A stretch of DNA of 5,389 nucleotides. It comes from an uncultured Lachnospiraceae bacterium (GTDB lineage Bacteria; Bacillota; Clostridia; Lachnospirales; Lachnospiraceae). The first letter of the stretch is position 1; each line of letters opens with the position of its first letter. Below are positions 1 through 5,389 of the stretch, one piece after another. A model generated the notes under the pieces. It did not search any database. It was not told the DNA's origin and saw nothing but the letters and a program-made list of their open reading frames with translations. The stretch covers positions 1 through 5,389 of the forward strand of contig CACZSE010000223.1 of assembly GCA_902783735.1 (NCBI GenBank). The letters are read 5' to 3'. Made by a program: the position numbers and the translations under genes.

Positions 1-398
1 GAAAGGCTGCGGTATATGTTGTCAGTGACAATGATCAGATGAGACAGACGTTTGAGGAAGGAAAGCTGTTCTTTGCATCCCTTGCAAGCGCATCCGACGT
101 ATTTGTTCAAAAGGATATGACAGGCATAGCCGATGATGCGGTAAGCGTTGTCATCTCGGGAGCAAATATATACATGCCTTTCTCCGACCTGGTAGATATA
201 GAACAGGAAAAGGTAAGACTGTCAAAGGAGCAGGATAGATTGAATTCTGAGATCAAGCGTGCCGAGGGAATGCTTTCAAACGAGAAGTTTATCTCAAAGG
301 CTCCCAAGACCAAGGTGGATGAGGAAAAGGAAAAGCTTGCAAAGTACAGACAGATGCTTGATGAGGTCGTAAAACAGATCGAAAAACTAAACAGATAG
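1..398 (+). CDS. valS: Valyl-tRNA synthetase, C-terminal fragment (5' end outside window)
   Basis: This is the last 131 codons of ValRS, the class I synthetase that charges tRNA-Val in the cytoplasm. The reading frame is open from base 3 and enters from outside the window, so the ATG at 39 is an internal Met and not the start. The fragment first shows the end of the tRNA-binding region (SGANIYMPFSDLVDIEQE). It then shows the ValRS C-terminal coiled-coil arm: Lys/Glu-rich heptads with the family hallmark LSNEKFISKAPKTKVDEEKE, followed by KLAKYRQML. In ValRS this arm contacts the tRNA elbow. The protein ends in KLNR followed by TAG at 396-398, a normal family end, with no sign of truncation at the 3' side. 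A strong terminator begins 12 nt later, so valS appears to end its transcription unit here instead of reading into folC. Identification is firm from the C-terminal motif. Confidence 0.96.
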   Translation, partial: KAAVYVVSDNDQMRQTFEEGKLFFASLASASDVFVQKDMTGIADDAVSVVISGANIYMPFSDLVDIEQEKVRLSKEQDRLNSEIKRAEGMLSNEKFISKAPKTKVDEEKEKLAKYRQMLDEVVKQIEKLNR

Positions 399-410
399 AT
401 TACCGTCATA

Positions 411-440
411 AAGGGCTGCCGCCACCGGCAGTCCTTTTTT
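411..440 (+). terminator. Intrinsic terminator of valS
   Basis: The arms are 411-421 and 426-436 and form an 11-bp stem with one G-U pair (G415 with T432) around a 4-nt loop, CCAC. The run of six T at 435-440 overlaps the foot of the right arm. The hairpin starts 12 nt after the valS stop codon. A GC-rich stem plus U tract is the standard Rho-independent form. The element separates valS from the downstream unit. Confidence 0.93.
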
Positions 441-450
441 GACCGCTTAG

Positions 451-477
451 TAAATAATTGTAGCCAATTGCCAATAT
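451..477 (+). promoter_or_regulatory. Candidate sigma-D (sigma-28) type promoter
   Basis: TAAA at 451-454 is followed, after exactly 15 nt, by GCCAATAT at 470-477. The consensus known for Bacillus sigma-D is TAAA, 14-16 nt, GCCGATAT, so this site differs at one of 12 defined positions with an allowed spacing. Initiation would fall near 484. It lies just after the valS terminator and ahead of a DUF342 (FapA-like) gene, a family linked to flagellar assembly in Vibrio. The match is seen in the sequence; the function is inferred. It overlaps the region of the sigma-A-like promoter, so one or both may be used. Confidence 0.45.
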
Positions 478-480
478 AGA

Positions 481-489
481 TGATATAAT
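481..489 (+). promoter_or_regulatory. Sigma-A-like extended -10 promoter for the DUF342-folC unit
   Basis: TGATATAAT is a perfect TGn extended -10 followed by a perfect TATAAT hexamer at 484-489. No good -35 stands at 17 nt (TAGCCA at 461-466). TTGTAG at 458-463 would need a 20-nt spacer. Extended -10 promoters often do without a -35. The predicted start is near 496, giving a leader of about 35 nt before the ATG at 531. Confidence 0.7.
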
Positions 490-530
490 GCATATAGTTA
501 TGTAAATCAATACGGCAGAAGTGGTTCACT

Positions 531-2063
531 ATGGATGAGATAAAAAAACTGACACCCGAACAACTTGCGGAACTCAGACAAAGAATACGTAATATGGCAT
601 CCGCAGATACGTCTCAACCGGTAGCTCCTGTATTGGACAGAGATGTTCAAGGCGACGGGGCCGTTGAGGTTATGCCCGTTTCTCAAAAGCAGATAGAGGT
701 TGTTGTCGCACAGGACAATATGTCTGCTACCGTATGGCTTGCCGATCCCGGTGAAGAGAAATATACCGTACCGGAGATCATAGAAGAACTGAGAAAGAAC
801 AGGGTTGTAGTCGGGATAAATACTAAGGTGATCATGCAGATGGTCAACGACGGTATTTATAATACGGAAGTCGAAGCAGCCAAGGGTAAACCGCTGGTTC
901 CGACGCAGGAGGGATATTATGAATATTTCTTCGACGCCGAGGAACATAAAAAACCCATGATCAGAGAGGACGGTACTACCGATTATTCTGCGGTGGGGCG
1001 TTTTGAAAATGTTAAAGACGGTCAGCTTTTGGCAAAATATCATCCTGCGATCCCCGGGAAAAACGGCTATGATATACTTGGCCATGAGATGGTCGCAAAG
1101 ATCGCAAAGGAAAAGCCTCTCTTGAGGGGAAAGAATATCAGACGTGACGATAATACAAATGAGTATTTTGCCACGATGTCGGGTAAGATAAGCCTTAAAG
1201 AAAATAACATCGAGATTCTGGATGTTTTGGAAATAAATGAAAATATCACACTTATCAGAGCCAAGGTTGAGTTTTTCGGTGACCTTTACATAAATGGTGA
1301 TGTTGAGAATGGTGTCGTGATAAGAGCCGGACGTAATGTTGTCGTAAACGGTACTGTCGGAGCCGCAACAATAAATGCAGGCGGAGATATCATCCTTCAA
1401 AGAGGGATAACGGGAGCAGGCAGAGGCAGGGTATCCGCAAGAGGCAATATATTCTCGGATTTTATAGAGCATGCCAAGGTTGAAGCAGGTCAGGATATCT
1501 ATGCAAATTCCATCATTAATTCAGAGATATCAACCGGTGGAAATGTGATCGTCAGCGGGAAGAACGGAAGCATTATCGGCGGAAATACTCACGGACTCAG
1601 AGGTATAGTAGCCAATGCCGCCGGAAGTGAAAGCGAAGTCAGGACCGTTCTGCATGCCGGCTTTTTAAAAGAGGATTATACGAGATATCTTCAGCTTGAA
1701 CAGAGCGAAAAAAAGACTACCAATCTTATTCAGCAGCGTATAGATGAACTGAGTACCCTTTTAAAAGCAAGAGCAAAAGCAGGTTCAATAAACAGTGCTC
1801 AGAAAGAAAAGATACTTGATATCAACAGACGTAAAGATAATCTTAAAGAAGAACTTCAGAAAATAAAATTTGAAAAAGAAGATATCGGACGAAGGATGTC
1901 AATGGGTGCCAATGCATCCATAATAATCAGAGGTAATATCTTCAGAAATGTTTTGATAAGCATAGACGCGGCCAGACTTGCCATACTAAAGGAAGAGACC
2001 TATGTTCGTTTTGTCTGCAGAGATGACGAGATTCAAAGAAGGGCCGTTCCAAGGGATTTGTAA
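531..2063 (+). CDS. DUF342 family protein (FapA-like, beta-solenoid)
   Basis: This 510-residue cytoplasmic protein has no signal peptide or membrane segment. An N-terminal helix (about 3-22) leads through a Pro/Val-rich linker to the DUF342 N-terminal region (about 54-135). The core (about 240-375) consists of short Gly/Asn-rich strands such as DLYINGDVENGVVIRAGRNV, INAGGDIILQRGITGAGRG and SGKNGSIIGG, typical of the DUF342 right-handed beta-solenoid. A charged coiled coil (about 383-455) and a final strand segment (about 460-495) follow. Known: a DUF342 protein, FapA of Vibrio vulnificus, is reported to aid flagellar assembly and bind EIIA-Glc. In Clostridia the role is not established, so no symbol is given. 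The ATG at 531 is chosen because AGAAGTGG (517-524) lies 6 nt upstream, an in-frame TAG lies at 495-497, and no other in-frame start lies between. It is the first gene of the unit, with folC starting 2 nt after its stop. Confidence 0.9.
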   Translation: MDEIKKLTPEQLAELRQRIRNMASADTSQPVAPVLDRDVQGDGAVEVMPVSQKQIEVVVAQDNMSATVWLADPGEEKYTVPEIIEELRKNRVVVGINTKVIMQMVNDGIYNTEVEAAKGKPLVPTQEGYYEYFFDAEEHKKPMIREDGTTDYSAVGRFENVKDGQLLAKYHPAIPGKNGYDILGHEMVAKIAKEKPLLRGKNIRRDDNTNEYFATMSGKISLKENNIEILDVLEINENITLIRAKVEFFGDLYINGDVENGVVIRAGRNVVVNGTVGAATINAGGDIILQRGITGAGRGRVSARGNIFSDFIEHAKVEAGQDIYANSIINSEISTGGNVIVSGKNGSIIGGNTHGLRGIVANAAGSESEVRTVLHAGFLKEDYTRYLQLEQSEKKTTNLIQQRIDELSTLLKARAKAGSINSAQKEKILDINRRKDNLKEELQKIKFEKEDIGRRMSMGANASIIIRGNIFRNVLISIDAARLAILKEETYVRFVCRDDEIQRRAVPRDL

Positions 2064-2065
2064 AC

Positions 2066-3391
2066 ATGAATAAGAACTTTTTTAAAGGATATGACGAAGC
2101 GGTATCTTATATTTTGGAGATACCGCGTTTTTCTGCCAAAAATGATACCAATATTACAAAAGAATTTCTGTCTTTGATCGGTGAGCCCAAAGAAGCTGTT
2201 GTTATCCATGTGGCAGGGACAAACGGAAAGGGAAGTGTATGCGCCTTCTTAAACAGCATATATATAAAAAAAGGGGAAAAAACCGGTCTGTTCACTTCTC
2301 CGCACCTTACTGACATAAGGGAACGGATACGTGTCGATAATGAGATGATCTCCAAGGAAGAATTTCTGGAGGCTGCCGAATACATAATGGAAAAGATAAC
2401 TTTAATGCAGGAGAAATATAATGAGTATCATCCTTCATTTTTTGAGTTTCTTTTTTTTATGGCTGTCAGATATTTTACTGTTAAAAAAACAGAAGTGATA
2501 ATATATGAGACGGGTCTTGGAGGGAGACTGGATGCTACCAATTCCATTATGAGAAAGTCGGTGTCGGTCATTACCGAGATTGGATTTGATCACATGGAAT
2601 ATCTGGGCAATGATATAGCTTCCATTGCCGGGGAAAAGGCGGGTATAATCATGAGAAACGTACCTGTTGTATTTTGGGACGGTAATGAGATAAGCAGCAG
2701 TGTCATTAAAGAAACGGCAAAGAAACTCGGCTGTAAAGCATACGGAGTGAATGAGAAAAATGCTGCTGATATATCCGTTCATAAGAAAAATATTGATTTT
2801 TCCTACAAAAATCGCTATGATAAAAGTGTTATGTTCAGAGTGAGAACCTATGCCTTGTATCAGGTATACAATGCTGTTTTGGCTCTTAAAACTCTTCAGG
2901 TCCTTCATGGTGAAGATTATATTTTCACTGATGATGTAAAAGAAGGTATAGCGGACATGAAGTGGCCGGGACGCATGGATGAGATCGCCGAAGGCATTAT
3001 CACGGACGGAGGACATAACGAGGACGGCATAGAAGCTTTTGTTGCTTCGGTACGTCAGGACGGATGCATCGGAAAGAGACGCCTGATCTTTTCGGCGGTA
3101 AATGACAAACAGATAAAAAAGATCTGTGAGATACTTGTAAAAAGCGATGCATTTGACAATATCGCTCTGTGTGAACTGACATCGGGCAGAGCCATGAGCA
3201 TTAAGGAACTGAAAAAAATATTTGAAGATACACTGACTGAAAACAACAGTCGGATCAGACTTACGGTATATGAGCATGTCGGGGAAGCGTTCGAAGGGGA
3301 GAAGGCGCTTTTGGAAAAAAATGATATCTTATACATCGCCGGATCGCTTTATCTGGTCGGTGAGATCCGTGAGTATACAGGGGCTGAGTAA
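2066..3391 (+). CDS. folC: Folylpolyglutamate synthase / dihydrofolate synthase
   Basis: FolC adds L-glutamate to folates (FPGS activity), and in many bacteria also to dihydropteroate (DHFS activity), using ATP in the cytoplasm. The 441-residue length is normal. Visible Mur-ligase-family motifs are the P-loop GTNGKGS (51-57), TSPHLTDIRERIRV (77-90), the omega-loop region YETGLGGRLDATN (147-159), FDHMEYLG (174-181), GEKAGII (189-195, containing the Lys that is carbamylated in characterised homologues), WPGRMD (300-305), DGGHN (314-318, where most relatives have DGAHN) and GSLYLVGE (426-433). The start at 2066 is supported by AAGGGAT (2051-2057), which lies inside the end of the preceding gene at 8-nt spacing. 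The 2-nt gap to the DUF342 gene suggests translational coupling. Whether the enzyme is bifunctional cannot be decided from sequence alone; the folate synthesis genes folP/folK are not in view. Confidence 0.96.
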   Translation: MNKNFFKGYDEAVSYILEIPRFSAKNDTNITKEFLSLIGEPKEAVVIHVAGTNGKGSVCAFLNSIYIKKGEKTGLFTSPHLTDIRERIRVDNEMISKEEFLEAAEYIMEKITLMQEKYNEYHPSFFEFLFFMAVRYFTVKKTEVIIYETGLGGRLDATNSIMRKSVSVITEIGFDHMEYLGNDIASIAGEKAGIIMRNVPVVFWDGNEISSSVIKETAKKLGCKAYGVNEKNAADISVHKKNIDFSYKNRYDKSVMFRVRTYALYQVYNAVLALKTLQVLHGEDYIFTDDVKEGIADMKWPGRMDEIAEGIITDGGHNEDGIEAFVASVRQDGCIGKRRLIFSAVNDKQIKKICEILVKSDAFDNIALCELTSGRAMSIKELKKIFEDTLTENNSRIRLTVYEHVGEAFEGEKALLEKNDILYIAGSLYLVGEIREYTGAE

Positions 3392-3393
3392 CA

Positions 3394-3555
3394 ATGATAA
3401 ATTTTGAAGAAGAACTTAAGAAATTTCATCCGTCTCTTGAGATCGAAGAGGCAACGGATGCTATATATAATCAGGATATGACCGATATGGCTGATCTGTT
3501 GGTCAATCTTATCAGAGAAGGAAAGTCAGCTGACCATCCACAGGAATCGTTATAA
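3394..3555 (+). CDS. Small acidic protein of unknown function (53 aa)
   Basis: ATG at 3394 opens a 53-codon frame ending with TAA at 3553-3555. The protein starts MINFEEELKKFHPSLEIEEA and ends DHPQESL. It has 13 Asp/Glu against 4 Lys/Arg, no Cys, and no signal or membrane segment. Two amphipathic helices are likely, about residues 3-11 and 16-44, the second including TDMADLLVNLIREG. AGGGG (3379-3383), inside the end of folC, lies 10 nt upstream of the ATG as a ribosome binding site. The frame fills the space between folC (2-nt gap) and the TPR gene (12-nt gap) almost exactly, which argues strongly that it is real. I do not recognise a named family. The composition would fit a small adaptor or partner protein, perhaps of the TPR protein, but that is a guess. 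Confidence 0.82.
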   Translation: MINFEEELKKFHPSLEIEEATDAIYNQDMTDMADLLVNLIREGKSADHPQESL

Positions 3556-3567
3556 GAGGAAGACGAT

Positions 3568-4971
3568 ATGTTATGTTATAATTGCGGAGCTTCTTTGACA
3601 GAACACGATTTCTGCACCAATTGCGGCGCAGAAGTCGGAGTTTACAAGAAGATAATGAGCTCTGCCAACCTCTTTTATAATGAAGGATTGGACAGGGCAG
3701 GAGTGCGCGATCTGACCGGTGCCATCACAGCACTGCGTCAGTGCCTTAAAATGAATAAGAACCATGTCGACGCAAGAAACCTTTTGGGACTTGTGTATTT
3801 TGAGATGGGTGAATATGTTGCGGCTTTGAGCGAGTGGGTCATCAGTAAAAACTTAAGGCCGAATAAGAATATTGCAGACGACTATCTGAACATGATGCAA
3901 TCCAATCCTTCCAGACTGGATACGATCAGTCAGACCATTAAAAAATATAACCAGGCATTGAGTTATTGTTATCAGGGAAGTTACGACCTGGCTATCATAC
4001 AGTTAAAGAAGGTTGTTTCATTAAATCCAAAGCACGTTCAGGGAAGGCAGCTGCTGGCATTGTTGTATCTGAACAACGAGCAGTGGGAAGATGCTCGCAA
4101 AGAACTTGAGCGATGCAGAAAGATAGATGTAAACAATACTATTACTTTAAGATATCTTAAAGAAGCGGATGCTGTTTTGGATATCGAAGAGGATTTCAGT
4201 ACTCCGACGAAGAAAAAGAGCATTACGGATACCATAACCTACAGACGTGGCAATGATACGATCATTCAGCCGTTAAACGGGAAAGAGAATAAACTTCCTT
4301 CTACTATCATCAATATAGTTATGGGAATAATAATCGGTATCGCTGTAGCATGCCTTTTGGTGCTGCCCGCAAGAATAAGTGCTGCCGGTGAAGAGAGTGA
4401 CGCCAAGATCAAGGAGATCGGTGAACAGTTGGATGAGAAGAATTCAACCATCAATTCTCTTGAGCAGGAAAAGAACAGCCTCACGGCAAAAGTTGAAAAG
4501 CTTGACAATGAGCTTGCTACTTATACGGGAGAAGGCGGAACCATTTCTTCAATGGACAATCTTTTAAATGCGGTCATGGCTTATCTGTCGGATCCCGAGG
4601 ATACATCAACCGTAGCAGGCTATCTTGATCTGATAGATGAAGGTTTCGTCGATACTTCAACAGAAACGTTCAGGGAAGTGTATTATATGATCCGTACAAG
4701 GATCGGCGGTACTGTCGGCTCAACATATTTTGAAGAGGGTATGCATGCTTACCAGAATGAGCAATACGATGAAGCGATAGAGAATCTTTCAAAAGCATAT
4801 GCATATGACAATACAAATGTAGATGCTCTTTACAATCTTGCCAACGCATATCGCAAGTCGGGAGACAATGTCAATGCCATAGCAAATTATCAGACTCTGG
4901 TGGATAATTATCCCGATACGGAGCTCGCTACCAGAGCACAGTCGTTTTTGAATGAATTGGTTGTCGAATAG
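3568..4971 (+). CDS. Zinc-ribbon, TPR and single-TM membrane protein
   Basis: This is a 467-residue protein. A zinc ribbon opens it, with Cys at 3, 6, 16 and 19 (CYNC and CTNC). About four TPR-like helical repeats follow at 33-66, 67-100, 124-157 and 158-190; the last two contain GSYDLAIIQLKKVVSLNP and WEDARKELERC. After a basic linker (215-243) comes one membrane helix at about 246-268 (IINIVMGIIIGIAVACLLVL). Then come a coiled coil (about 277-319), a helical region, and two clear TPRs at about 382-415 and 416-450. Basic residues before the helix and acidic ones after it predict an N-in topology, so TPRs lie on both sides of the membrane. Role unknown; a scaffold linking cytoplasmic and surface partners is an inference. 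The start at 3568 has AGAGGA (3555-3560) 7 nt upstream. It is the last gene of the unit, followed by a terminator. Confidence 0.88.
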   Translation: MLCYNCGASLTEHDFCTNCGAEVGVYKKIMSSANLFYNEGLDRAGVRDLTGAITALRQCLKMNKNHVDARNLLGLVYFEMGEYVAALSEWVISKNLRPNKNIADDYLNMMQSNPSRLDTISQTIKKYNQALSYCYQGSYDLAIIQLKKVVSLNPKHVQGRQLLALLYLNNEQWEDARKELERCRKIDVNNTITLRYLKEADAVLDIEEDFSTPTKKKSITDTITYRRGNDTIIQPLNGKENKLPSTIINIVMGIIIGIAVACLLVLPARISAAGEESDAKIKEIGEQLDEKNSTINSLEQEKNSLTAKVEKLDNELATYTGEGGTISSMDNLLNAVMAYLSDPEDTSTVAGYLDLIDEGFVDTSTETFREVYYMIRTRIGGTVGSTYFEEGMHAYQNEQYDEAIENLSKAYAYDNTNVDALYNLANAYRKSGDNVNAIANYQTLVDNYPDTELATRAQSFLNELVVE

Positions 4972-4978
4972 ACATATG

Positions 4979-5020
4979 TTAAGGGTGACAAAAAGTCGCC
5001 CTTAAATTTTAGATTTTTTT
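4979..5020 (+). terminator. Intrinsic terminator of the DUF342-folC-TPR unit
   Basis: The arms are 4979-4989 and 4995-5005, an 11-bp stem with one T-G wobble (T4986 with G4998) and an AAAAA loop at 4990-4994. TTTT at 5007-5010 and seven T at 5014-5020 follow. The U tract is set back from the stem and interrupted by AGA, so termination may be less than complete. It starts 7 nt after the stop codon of the TPR gene. Confidence 0.85.
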
Positions 5021-5046
5021 ACAAAAAGTCACTTGTGATTTTTTGT
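5021..5046. repeat. 12-bp inverted repeat overlapping the carB promoter
   Basis: ACAAAAAGTCAC (5021-5032) and GTGATTTTTTGT (5035-5046) are reverse complements apart from one position, which can pair as G-U in RNA, and are separated by TT. The right half covers most of the predicted -35 hexamer (5033-5038) of carB. It could be a protein-binding site, a second hairpin in read-through RNA, or chance in an A/T-rich spacer. No known operator is recognised. Confidence 0.6.
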
Positions 5047-5060
5047 CTGTCGCATATAAT
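5033..5060 (+). promoter_or_regulatory. Sigma-A-type promoter of carB
   Basis: The -35 is TTGTGA at 5033-5038 (4 of 6 matches to TTGACA). After a 16-nt spacer comes a perfect -10, TATAAT, at 5055-5060. The start is expected near 5067, giving a leader of about 30 nt. That is too short for a PyrR-type attenuator, and none is visible. An 8-bp palindrome, ACAATTGT, lies at 5070-5077, just after the predicted start. Confidence 0.75.
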
Positions 5061-5095
5061 AGATAAGAGACAATTGTAAGTAGAAGGAGAAGACC

Positions 5096-5389
5096 ATGCC
5101 AAAGAGAGAAGATATCCACAAAGTATTGATCATCGGATCAGGTCCGATAATCATCGGTCAGGCTTGTGAGTTCGATTATTCGGGTACACAGGCTTGTAAA
5201 GCACTCAGAAAACTGGGATACGAGATCGTGTTGGTTAATTCAAACCCCGCAACGATCATGACAGATCCCGAGACGGCAGATGTTACATACATTGAGCCGC
5301 TTAATGTTGACCGCCTTGAGCAGATCATTGCAAAAGAACGTCCGGATGCATTACTTCCTAACTTAGGAGGACAGTCCGGGCTTAATTTA
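5096..5389 (+). CDS. carB: Carbamoyl-phosphate synthase large subunit, N-terminal fragment
   Basis: These are the first 98 codons of CarB (family length about 1,070 residues); the gene runs off the window. CarB makes carbamoyl phosphate from bicarbonate, ATP and ammonia delivered by the glutaminase subunit CarA, for pyrimidine and arginine synthesis in the cytoplasm. Visible family motifs are [20 protein letters not shown] (9-28), [10 protein letters not shown] (29-38), [11 protein letters not shown] (48-58) and [13 protein letters not shown] (86-98). The last differs from the common LLPTMGGQTALNL, a variant I associate with some clostridial CarB proteins. The ATG at 5096 follows AAGGAG (5084-5089) at 6-nt spacing. 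No carA precedes it: the upstream gene is the TPR protein, behind a terminator, so CarB has its own promoter here. carA may lie downstream or elsewhere. Confidence 0.96.
   Translation, partial: MPKREDIHKVLIIGSGPIIIGQACEFDYSGTQACKALRKLGYEIVLVNSNPATIMTDPETADVTYIEPLNVDRLEQIIAKERPDALLPNLGGQSGLNL

Noticed and set aside
39..398. ATG at 39 as the start of a separate 119-aa coiled-coil protein
   Set aside because: The same frame is open to the window edge, and the upstream residues continue the ValRS sequence. It is an internal Met of valS.
507..1472. 321-codon open frame on the - strand, antisense to the DUF342 gene
   Set aside because: It lies almost wholly over a clear DUF342 coding region and its translation (Cys-, Tyr- and His-rich, no family motif) looks like the complement of a codon-biased gene.
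2435..3277. 280-codon open frame on the - strand, antisense to folC
   Set aside because: It is covered by folC, whose motifs are unambiguous, and its translation (Phe-, Tyr- and Ser-rich) resembles no protein family I know and is typical of a shadow frame.
4379..4567. 62-codon + strand frame inside the TPR gene, with other short - strand frames in the same gene
   Set aside because: These are out-of-frame shadows of the membrane protein gene. The translation is Arg/Ser-rich with no recognisable family.
5043..5048. TTGTCT as the -35 of carB
   Set aside because: It is only 6 nt from the TATAAT at 5055-5060, far too close. TTGTGA at 5033-5038 gives a 16-nt spacer.
5061..5095. PyrR-binding attenuator or riboswitch in the carB leader
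   Set aside because: Only about 30 nt separate the predicted start from the ATG, with no stem and U tract. The small ACAATTGT palindrome is too short to call.

Overview
The window looks like ordinary chromosome from a low-to-moderate GC Gram-positive bacterium of the class Clostridia, most likely a member of the Lachnospiraceae (Butyrivibrio/Roseburia/Lachnospira type). This is an inference from four things: the protein sequences, strong AAGGAG-type ribosome binding sites, heavy use of AGA for Arg and ATA for Ile, and a DUF342 gene next to folC. All genes are on the + strand and tightly packed. I see no mobile element, CRISPR array, tRNA or rRNA.

Layout. (1) 1-398 is the 3' end of valS (valyl-tRNA synthetase), covering the C-terminal coiled-coil arm, and is closed by a strong intrinsic terminator at 411-440. 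(2) A promoter region at 451-489 follows. It holds a sigma-A-like extended -10 (TGATATAAT) and, overlapping it, a good match to the flagellar sigma-D/sigma-28 consensus (TAAA-N15-GCCAATAT). (3) A compact four-gene transcription unit follows, with gaps of only 2, 2 and 12 nt. It encodes a DUF342/FapA-type beta-solenoid protein (531-2063), FolC (2066-3391), an acidic 53-residue protein of unknown function (3394-3555), and a membrane protein with an N-terminal zinc ribbon and TPRs on both sides of one membrane helix (3568-4971). A hairpin terminator at 4979-5020 ends the unit. (4) A separate promoter (-10 at 5055-5060) drives carB (carbamoyl-phosphate synthase large subunit), which begins at 5096 and runs off the window. 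carA is not immediately upstream.

How the genes may relate. valS and folC are adjacent in many Firmicutes, for example Bacillus subtilis. Here a DUF342 gene with its own promoter sits between them, so folC is co-transcribed with DUF342, a small protein and a TPR membrane protein. Housekeeping folate metabolism is thus tied to three proteins whose roles are unknown or only loosely linked to flagella and the cell surface. The two most interesting signals are the possible sigma-D promoter ahead of the DUF342 gene and the set of mutually exclusive hairpins between the TPR gene and carB. Neither is proven from sequence alone.
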